The notes: generated by a model not told the origin, from the letters alone. A stretch of 64,000 nt of DNA from Sphingomonadales bacterium 12-68-11 (GCA_002279825.1 NCCV01000001.1:124001-188000), one strand, 5' to 3'; positions 14,485-23,539 are shown, counted from the first letter of the stretch. A program made the numbers and translations.

Positions 14485-16324
14485 TCACTGGCAGGCGAGG
14501 CATTCCTCGTAATCGGTCGGCGACGCGAGCTCGATCTTCGGCGCCTCGGAGGTGTTGTCGGCCTCCACCCCTCCGGCGAACCCGGCGCGCTGCACGCTCT
14601 TGGAGCGCAAGTAGTAGAGCGATTTCACGCCCTTCTCCCACGCCTGGAAGTGCAGCATCATCAGGTCCCACTTGTCTACGTCGGCGGGGATGAACAGGTT
14701 CAGGCTCTGCGCCTGGTCGATGTAAGGGGTGCGGTCGGCGGCGAATTCGAGCAGCCAGCGCTGGTCGATCTCGAAGCTGGTCTTGAAGGTGGCCTTTTCC
14801 TCCGGCGTGAGGAAGTCGAGGTGCTGGACCGAGCCGCCGCGCTCGAGGATCGAGTTCCACACGTTGGTGGAATCCTTCGACTTCTTCTGCAGCAGCGCCT
14901 CGAGATAGGGGTTCTTGATCGAGAAGCTGCCCGACAGCGTCTTGTGGGTATAGATGTTGGCCGGGATCGGCTCGATGCAGGCCGAGGTACCGCCGCAGAT
15001 GATGCTGATCGAGGCGGTGGGCGCGATCGCCATCTTGCAGCTGAAGCGCTCCATCGCGCCGACTTCGGCGGCATCGGGGCACGGCCCGCGTTCCTGCGCC
15101 AGGACCATCGAGGCCTCGTTGGCGCCGGCCGCGATGTGCTTGAACATCTTGAGGTTCCACACCTTGGCCATCGAGCTTTCGAAACCGATGTTCTTCGACT
15201 GCAGGAACGAGTGGAAGCCCATCACCCCCATGCCGACCGAGCGTTCGCGGCTGGCCGAGTATTTGGCGCGCGCCATCTCGTCGGGCGCGCGGTCGATGTA
15301 GTCCTGCAGCACGTTGTCGAGGAAGCGCATCACGTCCTCGATGAACACCTTGTCGGTGTTCCACTCGTCCCACTTCTCGAGGTTGAGCGAGCTGAGGCAG
15401 CACACCGCGGTGCGATCGTTGCCGAGATGGTCGCGGCCCGTCGGGAGCGTGATCTCGCTGCACAGGTTGGAGGTCGAGACCTTGAGTCCGAGATCGCGGT
15501 GATGCTTGGGCATCGCCCGGTTCACGGTGTCGGAGAACACGATGTAAGGCTCGCCGGTGGCCAGGCGGGTTTCGACCAGCTTCTGGAACAGACTGCGCGC
15601 GTCGAGCGTGGCGCGGACCGAGCCGTCCTTGGGCGACTTGAGCTGCCATTCGGTGCCGGCACGGACGGCTTCCATGAAGGCATCGGTGAGCAGCACGCCG
15701 TGGTGCAGGTTGAGCGCCTTGCGGTTGAAGTCGCCCGAGGGTTTGCGGATCTCGAGGAACTCCTCGATCTCGGGGTGGCTGACGTCGAGATAGCACGCCG
15801 CCGAGCCGCGCCGCAGCGAACCCTGGCTGATCGCCAGCGTCAGCGAATCCATCACGCGGACGAACGGAATGATGCCGCTGGTCTTGCCGTTGAGCCCGAC
15901 CGGCTCGCCGATCCCGCGCACGTTGCCCCAGTAAGTGCCGATGCCGCCGCCGCGGCTCGCCAGCCAGACGTTCTCGTTCCAGGTGCCGACGATGCCTTCG
16001 AGGCTGTCGTTCGCCGGGCAGCAGGTAACGATCGGTGAGCGTTTCCTTGCCGAAATCGGTCAGCAGCGCGTCGCGCGAAGGATTGGTCTCGACCGCGAAG
16101 CGGCGCGCGTGGACGGTCTTGGAATCGCCGCCCGGTGCGGCCGAAGCCTTGACCGCCTGGGCCAGCGCATCACCCGCCGCGGCCGCGATCAGATCCTCGC
16201 TGGCGCTATCCTTGGTGTCCATCGCCATTGCCTTTCCCGGCCCCGTTCCAGCTTTGGCCGCGACCGGCTCGATCGTGTCGGTGCCAGTGCCCATCGCCGT
16301 TTCGTCTCCGCTGCGAAATTCCAT
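14485..16324 (-). pseudogene. nrdA: Ribonucleoside-diphosphate reductase subunit alpha, internally deleted and frameshifted
   Basis: The N-terminal part (residues 1-105, to LTDRYLLPGE, ending at 16010) and the remainder (from NDSLEGIVGTWNENVWLASR, 16011 downward) are both clearly NrdA but lie in different frames and directly abut. A whole NrdA has roughly 55-60 residues between these motifs, including the ATPVLSNGG...PISC segment with the cysteine equivalent to E. coli Cys225. The rest is intact: TSNLCSEITLP (thiyl-radical Cys), AVCCLSSLNL (second redox Cys), SLYYLRSK (radical-transfer Tyr pair) and C-terminal ECLACQ. The first frame stays open by chance for 629 codons and could be mis-called as one gene. 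Start at 16324 is uncertain; 16294 has a better ribosome site. Confidence 0.85.
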
Positions 16325-16832
16325 TGGTGTCTATGCCCCGTTCGCACTCCGGCCCATACCGGAACCTGCCGATGTTCCGCATGTGTTCGAATCGACGGCA
16401 AGCCGCCAACCTACCGCTTCACATGCGCCGGAGGGGAATTACTTATCCCCCACCTGTCCCCAGCCGGGTACGCGGAAATCTAGGTGTTGTGGGTGGCCTC
16501 CGCAACCTAGCCACTAGATAGTGAATCGGCGATGACTCCGGCACAAGAGGGTTATTGAATGTTAACCATCAATTGTGCGCAGCCGCGCAGGTGTATGGCG
16601 CGTCCAATACGCCGCGACGCGCGGGAGAAGCGCGGGTGGCGCGCTATGCAAGAGTCAAAACGCATCTGCGGAAAAAAATCCGGCACGTTTCACGGCGGCG
16701 AATCAATCGAATCGCGGCCGGCAATATTGCTGCGCGACGGCCAGGGTCGGTGCCGCGAAAGCCCGCGATGCCACACGACAGGGGTGGACCCAGAGCGGCC
16801 AATGCGCCAGTCTGAGCGCCAGCGAGGGTAAC
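16325..16832. other. 508-bp gene-free region upstream of nrdA
   Basis: No convincing gene on either strand; the open frames are short and lack ribosome sites. It must contain the nrdA promoter (leftward) and the promoter for the small membrane gene at 16833 (rightward). Patches around 16430-16560 are A+T-richer, consistent with promoters. Confidence 0.5.
16477..16526. promoter_or_regulatory. Candidate tandem NrdR boxes
   Basis: Two related sequences, AATCTAGGTGTTGTGG (16477-16492) and CCACTAGATAGTGAAT (16511-16526), share the CTAG.T.GTG core; the second contains the palindrome CACTAGATAGTG. NrdR, the usual repressor of nrd operons, binds two such 16-bp boxes. The 34-bp offset is slightly off the expected helical spacing. 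Confidence 0.3.
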
Positions 16833-17036
16833 ATGATCGCATTGCTCAAAGCGGCCGTGCTGGGCGCGATTCTCACATTCGTCGTCAGCCTGTTCATGGG
16901 CTCGGGCGGCGCGACCGGCGGGCTCGTCAACGTCCACGGCGTAACGATCGAAGGCTGGCACTTCTACTGGTCGTGGCCGCTGTTCCTGATCGGCACCGGG
17001 CTGGCGTTCGGGCTGATCACGCTGATGGACCTGTGA
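16833..17036 (+). CDS. Small membrane protein (67 aa), unknown
   Basis: Predicted 67-residue protein with two transmembrane helices (about 4-23 and 46-64) and a glycine-rich periplasmic or cytoplasmic loop. The ATG at 16833 has GAGGG 4 nt upstream. Its stop overlaps the GTG start of the DUF1801 gene (GTGA), which implies a two-gene operon. No family is recognised. Confidence 0.6.
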   Translation: MIALLKAAVLGAILTFVVSLFMGSGGATGGLVNVHGVTIEGWHFYWSWPLFLIGTGLAFGLITLMDL

Positions 17037-17404
17037 CCGGCGCCGTTCCCGAAGGCGGCGACACGGCGACGATCCACGACAGCTACCTTGCAGGTTGCCT
17101 GCCCGCGGCGCGCGAACGGCTCGAGGCGATCCGCGCCGAAGCGGAAAAGCGCGTGCCCGGGGCGGCGCGCTGCCTGTCCTACCGGATGCCCGCGCTCCGC
17201 AAGGGCCGGGTGTTCGTCTATTTCGCAGCGTTCAAGCACCACATCGGGATCTACCCGCCGGTCAAGGCGCCGGCTGCGCTGGTCGAGGAACTGGCGCCGT
17301 GGCGCGGCCCGAAAGGCAACTTGTCTTTCCCGCTCAAGGACCCCCTGCCGCTCGACCTGATCGGGCGGACCGTGGAGGCGCTGGCCGCGCAATACGCCAA
17401 CTAA
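17033..17404 (+). CDS. DUF1801 (YdhG-like) protein
   Basis: Predicted 123-residue soluble protein of the DUF1801 family, structurally similar to iron chaperone/frataxin-like folds. The signature is present: LEAIRAEAEKRVPGAARCLSYRMPAL, KGRVFVYFAAFKHHIGIYPP, and GNLSFPLKDPLPLDLIGRTVEAL. A role in iron handling has been suggested for Bacillus relatives; this is not shown for most members. GTG start at 17033, coupled to the upstream small membrane gene, and convergent with nadB with only 4 bp between stops. Confidence 0.85.
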   Translation: MTGAVPEGGDTATIHDSYLAGCLPAARERLEAIRAEAEKRVPGAARCLSYRMPALRKGRVFVYFAAFKHHIGIYPPVKAPAALVEELAPWRGPKGNLSFPLKDPLPLDLIGRTVEALAAQYAN

Positions 17405-17408
17405 TCCG

Positions 17409-18995
17409 CTAGGGTACCAGCACCGTGTCCTTCGCCTCGGCATTCGTCAGCGGATAGTCGAGCGTGTAGTGCAGCCCGCGGCTTTCGTGGCGCAGAAGGG
17501 CGCTCTGCACGATCAGGTCGGCGCATTGCAGCAGGTTCCTGAGCTCGATCAGGTCGGTGGTGACGCGGAAGTGGCCGTAGTAGTCGTCGATCTCGTCGTG
17601 CAGCAGCTTGATGCGGTGGGCGGCGCGTTCGAGCCGCTTGGTGGTGCGCACGATTCCGACGTAGTTCCACATGAAGCGGCGGATCTCGGTCCAGTTCTGC
17701 TTGATGACCACTTCCTCGTCGGCCTCGGTGACCCGGCTTTCGTCCCAGGCGCGGACGGCTGGCGGAGCCTCAAAGCTATCGAGGCGCGCGAGGATGTCGC
17801 GCGCGGCTGCCTCGCCGAACACGAAGCATTCGAGCAGGCTGTTCGAGGCCAGGCGGTTGGCGCCGTGGAGGCCGCTTTCGGTGCACTCGCCCGCCGCGTA
17901 GAGGCCGGGCAAGTCGGTGCGGCCGGCGAGATCGATCAGGATCCCGCCGCACGTGTAATGCTGCGCGGGCACCACCGGGATCGGCTCGGCGGTCATGTCG
18001 ATTTCGAGCAGCATGAGCTTCTCGTAGATCATCGGGAAATGCGTCCGCACGAACTCGGCCGGCATGTGGCTGATATCGAGATGCACGAAATCAAGACCGT
18101 AGCGCTTGATTTCCGAATCGATCGCGCGCGCCACCACGTCGCGCGGCGCGAGTTCCATCCGCTCCCTGTCGTAGAACTCCATGAAGCGCTTGCCCGTGCG
18201 CGGATTGATCAGCCGCCCGCCCTCGCCGCGCACCGCCTCGGTGATCAGGAAGTTCTTGACCTCGAGATTGTAGAGGCAGGTCGGGTGGAACTGCATCATC
18301 TCCATGTTGGAGACGCGCGCGCCGGCGCGCCACGCCATCGCGATACCGTCCCCGGTGGCACCGCGCGGCGCGGTGCTGAACTGATAGACGCGGCCCGCAC
18401 CGCCCGAGGCCATGACCGTGGCGCGCGCGGTATAGGCTTCGACCCGGCCGGTCTGGGTGTTGAGCGCATAGGCGCCCCAGACCCGGCCTGAGCCCGAATA
18501 GCGTTCCTCGTGTTTGCCGGTGATGAGGTCGATGCAGCTGCGTTCGGGCAGCAGCGTGATGTTGGGATGCGCTTCGGCCGCCTTGAGCAAAGCCGCCTGA
18601 ACCGCCCATCCGGTCGCGTCGTTGACGTGGACGATGCGGCGGTGCGAGTGGCCGCCTTCGCGGGTCAGGTGCAGGTCCGGGCCCGCCCGGTTGAACGGCA
18701 CGCCGAGTTCGCACAAGCGGTCGATCGCACGCGGTGCGCCCTCGATCACGAACTCGACCGTCTCGCGCCGGTTGAGCCCGGCCCCGGCGATCATCGTATC
18801 GCGGATGTGATCCTCGAAGGTGTCGCCGGCGTCGAGCACCGCGGCAATGCCGCCTTGTGCCCAAGCGGTCGAACCGCCGGTAAGCGGGCCCTTGGCGAGC
18901 ACCGTGACCCGGCACCGCTCGGCGAGAGTGAGCGCGGCGGTTAGACCGGCGGCGCCGGAGCCGATAATGAGGACGTCGGCCTGAGGGAGTGTCAT
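17409..18995 (-). CDS. nadB: L-aspartate oxidase
   Basis: Predicted 528-residue FAD enzyme that oxidises L-aspartate to iminoaspartate, the first step of de novo NAD synthesis with NadA. The FAD-binding GSGAAGLTAAL is at residues 12-22, followed by STAWAQGGIAAV (family signature), REGGHSHRRIVH, and C-terminal GLYAAGECTESGLHGANRLASNSLLECFVFGEAAA. The length matches the family. No nadA or nadC is in the window. Upstream on the same strand are the GNAT and ABC ATPase genes, 49 bp away, so shared transcription is possible. Confidence 0.95.
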   Translation of the reverse strand: MTLPQADVLIIGSGAAGLTAALTLAERCRVTVLAKGPLTGGSTAWAQGGIAAVLDAGDTFEDHIRDTMIAGAGLNRRETVEFVIEGAPRAIDRLCELGVPFNRAGPDLHLTREGGHSHRRIVHVNDATGWAVQAALLKAAEAHPNITLLPERSCIDLITGKHEERYSGSGRVWGAYALNTQTGRVEAYTARATVMASGGAGRVYQFSTAPRGATGDGIAMAWRAGARVSNMEMMQFHPTCLYNLEVKNFLITEAVRGEGGRLINPRTGKRFMEFYDRERMELAPRDVVARAIDSEIKRYGLDFVHLDISHMPAEFVRTHFPMIYEKLMLLEIDMTAEPIPVVPAQHYTCGGILIDLAGRTDLPGLYAAGECTESGLHGANRLASNSLLECFVFGEAAARDILARLDSFEAPPAVRAWDESRVTEADEEVVIKQNWTEIRRFMWNYVGIVRTTKRLERAAHRIKLLHDEIDDYYGHFRVTTDLIELRNLLQCADLIVQSALLRHESRGLHYTLDYPLTNAEAKDTVLVP

Positions 18996-19044
18996 GATGG
19001 CGTCATGACGACAGCTTGGCCGTCCGGCAAGCCGACCGCACGTT

Positions 19045-19515
19045 TCAGAGCCGCAAGCCCAGAAACTCTGCGCCCGGCACGGGATTGTAGGTCACCGCCG
19101 GGGCCGGACGGAAGCCGGCCCGTTCGTAAAGGGCCCGCGCCCGCTCGAACTCGGGCAGCACGTCGAGCCGAAGCTCGCGGTAGCCGGCGGCACGGGCAGC
19201 CTCGACGACGGCCTCGACGAGATCCCGGCCAAGGCCGAGCCCGCGCCCGCGCCCCGCAGGGCGAACGTAGAGCCGCTTCATCTCGCCGATCGCCTCGTCG
19301 ACCGGCCGCAGCGCCACGCAGCCGACCGCCCGCCCGCCCTGCCAGGCGAGCAGCACGGTGCCGAGCGGCGGCGCGTATTTGCCCGGCAACGCGGCGAGTT
19401 CGGGTTCGTAGTCCTGGTAGGCGAGACTGACTTGCGGGCTCAGGATGAACTCGCGAAAGATCGCTTCGACCGTGTCGCGATCTTCGGGAAAGCGCGCTGC
19501 ACGTATCTCAGGCAT
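19045..19515 (-). CDS. GNAT-family N-acetyltransferase
   Basis: Predicted 156-residue acyl-CoA-dependent N-acetyltransferase; substrate unknown. The acetyl-CoA binding motif A is visible (EMKRLYVRPAGRGRGLGLGRDLV, including R.GRG.G) with preceding strand AVGCVALRPV and the C-terminal motif B (ARALYERAGFRP). Its start overlaps the 3' end of the ABC ATPase gene by 8 bp, implying co-translation. Nearest pattern is the LysM/YobR-like small-molecule acetyltransferase group. Confidence 0.85.
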   Translation of the reverse strand: MPEIRAARFPEDRDTVEAIFREFILSPQVSLAYQDYEPELAALPGKYAPPLGTVLLAWQGGRAVGCVALRPVDEAIGEMKRLYVRPAGRGRGLGLGRDLVEAVVEAARAAGYRELRLDVLPEFERARALYERAGFRPAPAVTYNPVPGAEFLGLRL

Positions 19516-20440
19516 TGCTCGTAAGCTGGACGAAGACGTCCTCGAGATCGGGTTCGCGGGTGGTTACGTCCTCGATCGCGTAGCCGTGCTGCTGGATCAG
19601 CGCGAGGACCTGGCCGGCGCTCGAATCGTCGCGGTTGTAAGTGATTTCGAGCGTGCGCGGCGCAAGCACTTCGGCTTTCACGAACGCCGCCTCCATCGGC
19701 GGGCCGGCGAGATCCTTGTCGACCACCACGCGCACGATCTTCTCGCGCGCCATGTCGACCAGTTCGCGGGTCGGTTTGTCGGCAATCAGGCGGCCGTGAT
19801 TGATGATCGCAATCCGGTCGCAGAGCTGCTCGGCTTCCTCAAGATAGTGCGTGGTGAGCACCACCGTGACGCCCTGCCCGTTGAGTTCGCCGACCAGTTC
19901 CCACAACTGGCGGCGCAGCTCGACATCGACGCCGGCGGTCGGTTCGTCGAGCACCAGCACCGGCGGCGAGTGGACCATCGCCTTGGCGATCAGCAGCCGC
20001 CGCTTCATGCCCCCCGAAAGCGAGCGCGCATAGGCGTCGCGCTTGTCGGCGAGATGGACCGCGCGCAGCAGCTCTTCCGACCGGCGCAGCGCCTTGGCGA
20101 TACCGTACATGCCGCCCTGGTTCTCGAGCACTTCGAACGGCGTGAAGAACGGATCGAACACGATCTCCTGCGGGACGATGCCGATCGACAGCTTGGCGTT
20201 GCGGTGGTCGCGGTCGATGTCGTGGCCCCAGATGCGGATCGTACCCGCGGTCTTGGTGACCAGCCCGGCCATGATGTTGATCAGGGTCGACTTGCCCGCG
20301 CCGTTGGGGCCGAGCAGGCCGTAGATGCCGCCTTCTGGCACGGTGATGGAGACGCCGTCGAGCGCACGCTTGGCCGGGGCGTCGCCCTGGGGGGCGTACT
20401 CCTTGACGAGGTCGCGGATCTCGATCGCTGCTTCGGCCAT
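19508..20440 (-). CDS. ABC transporter ATP-binding protein, orphan
   Basis: Predicted 310-residue ATPase of the multidrug/polysaccharide export type (YadG/CcmA-like). Walker A GPNGAGKST is at 44-52; the signature LSGGMKRRL, Walker B VLVLDEPTAGVD and the switch His in LTTHYLEEAEQL are all intact. A ~80-residue C-terminal extension after residue 225 is typical of this group. An ABC-2 permease should be the partner, but none is adjacent: the next genes are GNAT and nadB. The permease may be encoded elsewhere. ATG 20440 gives a normal N-terminus. Confidence 0.85.
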   Translation of the reverse strand: MAEAAIEIRDLVKEYAPQGDAPAKRALDGVSITVPEGGIYGLLGPNGAGKSTLINIMAGLVTKTAGTIRIWGHDIDRDHRNAKLSIGIVPQEIVFDPFFTPFEVLENQGGMYGIAKALRRSEELLRAVHLADKRDAYARSLSGGMKRRLLIAKAMVHSPPVLVLDEPTAGVDVELRRQLWELVGELNGQGVTVVLTTHYLEEAEQLCDRIAIINHGRLIADKPTRELVDMAREKIVRVVVDKDLAGPPMEAAFVKAEVLAPRTLEITYNRDDSSAGQVLALIQQHGYAIEDVTTREPDLEDVFVQLTSNA

Positions 20441-20517
20441 GGCGCGCCCTGTGGGCGAGGCGCGCGCCGCGGTAAAGAGGCATTGCCCGCCGCGCGGCGC
20501 AGCGATAGGGCGGAAGC

Positions 20518-20730
20518 ATGGACGATGTGCCCGAAACCACCGTGGTCGAGCATCCGCGCGTCTGGTGCGACGGCGCCGGCCAGATTCGCGGTCCGCGCGC
20601 GGGCGAGCCGAGTTACCGCCCGGCCGCGCTCGGCCATCCGCGCGTTTACCTGCAGATCGACGAGAAGGGTTATGTCGACTGCGGCTATTGCGACCGGCGT
20701 TTCGTGCTCGCGGATCACTCCGCACACTAA
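20518..20730 (+). CDS. zf-CHCC zinc-finger protein
   Basis: Predicted 70-residue soluble protein with the zf-CHCC zinc finger shared with the NDUFS6 accessory subunit of complex I. The pattern is RVWCDG...GHPRVYLQIDEKGYVDCGYCDRRFVL, with Cys, His and a CxxC as zinc ligands. Alphaproteobacterial homologues are common single-gene units and may be associated with complex I. Divergent from the ABC ATPase gene. Confidence 0.9.
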   Translation: MDDVPETTVVEHPRVWCDGAGQIRGPRAGEPSYRPAALGHPRVYLQIDEKGYVDCGYCDRRFVLADHSAH

Positions 20731-20829
20731 TATCCTGACCCAAGGTCCAGGCGTGCCGATTCCGTCTTGACGGTCAGCGGCGGTTCACGCCACCCAGGCT
20801 AGACCGCCCCCCACAGTGGGAGAACGACC

Positions 20830-21225
20830 ATGAAGACATTTGCAACGATACTCGCCGGCGTCGCGCTGGCTCTGACCGGCGCCTCCGCTTCGGCCGAAAC
20901 GCTTGCCGAACGGGGCGAGAAGCGGCTGGCCGAGATGCTCGAGGGCCGCACCGCGGGCACCCCCGTGAGCTGCATCAGCACGCCGCGCAGCAACAAGCTC
21001 GACGTGATCGAGGAAGTCGGCCTCGTCTACGAAGCCGGCGACACGATCTATGTCTCGCGCCCGAGCGATCCCAAGTCGCTCGACCGCGACGATGTGCTGG
21101 TGATCGAACGCTTCGGCAGCCAGTTGTGCAAGCAGGATGTCGTCCGGACGATGGACCGCTATCAGGGCTTCATCAACGGCGCCGTGTTCCTCGGCGATTT
21201 CGTGCCGTACAAGAAGAACGGCTAA
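20830..21225 (+). CDS. Exported protein, unknown
   Basis: Predicted 131-residue periplasmic protein. A clear signal peptide (TFATILAGVALALTGASASA) is followed by a short helical segment and a beta-rich domain with two cysteines (VSCIST, SQLCKQD) that could form a disulfide. Homologues I recall in sphingomonads are uncharacterised. It is followed 6 bp later by the DUF924 gene, which may be on the same transcript. Confidence 0.65.
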   Translation: MKTFATILAGVALALTGASASAETLAERGEKRLAEMLEGRTAGTPVSCISTPRSNKLDVIEEVGLVYEAGDTIYVSRPSDPKSLDRDDVLVIERFGSQLCKQDVVRTMDRYQGFINGAVFLGDFVPYKKNG

Positions 21226-21231
21226 GCCGGT

Positions 21232-21786
21232 TTGGCCGCCCCGCAACGCCGCTGGGCGGCCGAACTGCTCCATGTCTGGTTCCATGAACTGACGCCGCGC
21301 GACTGGTTCGGCTCTTCGGCGCGGGTCGATGCACTCCTGCGCAAGCGCTTCGGGCGCGAGCTTGTAAGCCTCTCCGGCCAGCCGGCGACACGCTTCCTCG
21401 ACGATCCATGGACCGCGCTCGCCGCGGTGCTGCTGTTCGACCAGGTGCCGCGCAACCTTCATCGCGAAAGTGCCAAGGCCTTCGCCTGCGATCCCCTTGC
21501 CCGCGGAATCGCGCAAGGGGCGATCGCCCGCGGGTGGGACCGCGCGCTGACGCCGCAGCAGCGCCAGTTCCTCGCCATGCCGCTGCAGCACAGCGAGGCG
21601 ATCGCCGACCAGCGCCGCAGCTTGGCCTACTTCACCCGGCTCGGGCGGCGCTACGGCGCGCCGTTCGCGCGCGATCACTGGCGGATGATCGCGCGCTTCG
21701 GCCGCTTCCCCCACCGCAATGCCGTGCTCGGACGCGCGAGCACGGCGGCGGAGAAGCGCGCCGTCGCGGCGGGCTTCGCCTGGTAA
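21232..21786 (+). CDS. DUF924 family protein
   Basis: Predicted 184-residue soluble all-helical protein of the DUF924 (TPR-fold) family: VLLFDQVPRNLHRESAKAFACDPLA in the middle, FLAMPLQHSE and a C-terminal FPHRNAVLGRAST are family landmarks. Function is unknown. The start is probably TTG at 21232, 6 bp after the preceding stop. The coding strand matches the upstream exported-protein gene. Confidence 0.85.
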   Translation: MAAPQRRWAAELLHVWFHELTPRDWFGSSARVDALLRKRFGRELVSLSGQPATRFLDDPWTALAAVLLFDQVPRNLHRESAKAFACDPLARGIAQGAIARGWDRALTPQQRQFLAMPLQHSEAIADQRRSLAYFTRLGRRYGAPFARDHWRMIARFGRFPHRNAVLGRASTAAEKRAVAAGFAW

Positions 21787-21807
21787 CGCCCGCTAGGTAG
21801 TCCCCGC

Positions 21808-22638
21808 CTACTGCTCGATGAAGGCGAGCAGATCGGCGTTGATCGTGGCGTGCTCGGTTGTGGGCATGCCGTGGGGAAAGCCCGGATAGGTCTTGAGAAT
21901 GCCGTTCGTCAGGAGTTCGGCCGAGAGCGGCGCCGAATCGGCGTAAGGCACGATCTGGTCGTCGTCGCCGTGCATCACCAGCACGGGCACGGTGATCGCC
22001 TTCAAGTCCTCGGTGAAATCGGTCTGCGAGAACGCGACCACGCCATCGTAGTGTGCCTTGGCGCTGCCCATCATGCCCTGCCGCCACCAGTTGCGGATCA
22101 GCGGCTCCTGCGGATCGCGGCCCGGCCGGTTGAAGCCGTAGAACGGCCCAGCGGGCAGATCGTGGTAGAAGTTGGCGCGGTTGGTCGCGACCTGTTCCTG
22201 AATCCCGTCGAACACCGCCTTGGGGAGACCGCCCGGGTTGGCATCGGTCTGGACCATGATCGGCGGCACCGCCGCGATGATTGCGGCCTTGGCCACCCGG
22301 CCCTGCGGCTCGCCGTAGCGGGCGACGTAAGCGACCACTTCGCCGCCGCCGGTCGAATGCCCGACGTGGACGGCATCGCGCAGATCGAGATGCGCGGTCA
22401 GCGCGGCGAGATCGGCCGCATAGTGATCCATGTCGTGCCCGCCATCGACCTGGCTCGACCGGCCATGGCCGCGCCGGTCGTGCGCGACGACCCGGTAGCC
22501 CTTCGCGCGGAAGAACATCATCTGGGTATCCCAGTCGTCCGCCGACAGCGGCCAGCCGTGGCTGAACACGATCGGGCGCCCTTCGCCCCAATCCTTGTAG
22601 AAAATCTCGACGCCGTCGGTGGTGGTGATGAAGGGCAT
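21808..22638 (-). CDS. Alpha/beta hydrolase (cofactor-free haloperoxidase/esterase type)
   Basis: Predicted 276-residue hydrolase of the non-haem chloroperoxidase-like group. The nucleophile elbow GHSTGG places Ser95; the acid is in HGDDDQIVP and the His in YPGFPHGMPTT, giving a full triad. The oxyanion hole motif is SHGWP (26-30). Such enzymes are esterases with incidental perhydrolase/haloperoxidase activity; the in vivo substrate is unknown. It is monocistronic and convergent with the DUF924 gene. Confidence 0.9.
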   Translation of the reverse strand: MPFITTTDGVEIFYKDWGEGRPIVFSHGWPLSADDWDTQMMFFRAKGYRVVAHDRRGHGRSSQVDGGHDMDHYAADLAALTAHLDLRDAVHVGHSTGGGEVVAYVARYGEPQGRVAKAAIIAAVPPIMVQTDANPGGLPKAVFDGIQEQVATNRANFYHDLPAGPFYGFNRPGRDPQEPLIRNWWRQGMMGSAKAHYDGVVAFSQTDFTEDLKAITVPVLVMHGDDDQIVPYADSAPLSAELLTNGILKTYPGFPHGMPTTEHATINADLLAFIEQ

Positions 22639-22776
22639 GAGTGAGCTCCCGGGGTTGGATCGACTCGGCTATTGCAGCGCAAGGTTACAGCCGTGCCGCG
22701 CGAATGCATCGCCCGAATCAGCGCGCGCGCAAACCGCCTTTGGCGCGCGTGCGCCTCTTCCACCAGAACCCAGCGC

Positions 22777-23514
22777 TCAGGCCAGCGCCGGCGCGGCCAG
22801 CACGGCCGCAGCCAGGACGCCTGCCAGCATGGCGACCGGCCGATGGTTCTCGCGCGCCGTGTTGGCGATCACGATCCCGAACAGCGCCCAGGCCAGAGCC
22901 GCAGCATAGAGCCACCCTCCGGTCAGCACCGCCACGGTTGCGCCCAGTGCTGCCGCCAACAGTAGCATCGCGGCCGAAAGCGTCTGGCCGATCACGATAC
23001 CCGATCGCTGCAACGTCGAAGCCGTGTTGACGAACACCGCTGCCGACACCCAGCCCGCGAACAGCTGGAACGGCGCAGAGATCAGCCAGAACCGCCATCC
23101 TTGCTGGTCGGACCCGGCGATGATCATCCACACCGCCAGAAGCAGCGCCAGTTCGGTCCAGATGATCGCCACGCTGACCCAGTCAAGGCCGCGCCGCGGC
23201 ACCCAGGCCTCCCACAGGATATTGCCCGCGAACACTGCGATCGCCAGCCCGCCGATCCGCCCCGCCAGGGGATCGTCGAGGTTCGCCGGCAGCACTTGCC
23301 AGACCGCGAAGGCCGCGATCCCGGCAAAGATCGGCCCCCAGATCGCGAACGCCCAGTCGATCGGGACCAGCGGATTGCGCAGCTTGGCCGACCGGGTTGG
23401 AATCGTTTCCGGCCACTTCCGCAGTTCCGGCCAGTAGGCCATCAGTGCCTGTCCGATCGCGAGCAGCAGCACGAGAACGGCGCGCGCGCCATCCCCCGAC
23501 AGATAGGCTTCCAT
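22777..23514 (-). CDS. TspO/MBR-like tryptophan-rich membrane protein
   Basis: Predicted 245-residue inner-membrane protein with seven or so helices, rich in Trp and Ala. The segment LVPIDWAFAIWGPIFAGIAAFAVWQ and later LDWVSVAIIWTELALLLAVW resemble tryptophan-rich sensory (TspO-related) proteins, although the length exceeds classical TspO. Ligand and role are unknown. It is divergent from a TetR gene, with two palindromic operator-like sites between them, so it is probably the regulated target. Confidence 0.6.
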   Translation of the reverse strand: MEAYLSGDGARAVLVLLLAIGQALMAYWPELRKWPETIPTRSAKLRNPLVPIDWAFAIWGPIFAGIAAFAVWQVLPANLDDPLAGRIGGLAIAVFAGNILWEAWVPRRGLDWVSVAIIWTELALLLAVWMIIAGSDQQGWRFWLISAPFQLFAGWVSAAVFVNTASTLQRSGIVIGQTLSAAMLLLAAALGATVAVLTGGWLYAAALAWALFGIVIANTARENHRPVAMLAGVLAAAVLAAPALA

Positions 23515-23539
23515 TGACGACGCGCCCCTCTATAGATGA

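Noticed and set aside
14287..16038. Plus-strand 583-codon frame opposite nrdA
   Set aside because: Antisense to nrdA motifs. It remains open despite the deletion, but has no domain.
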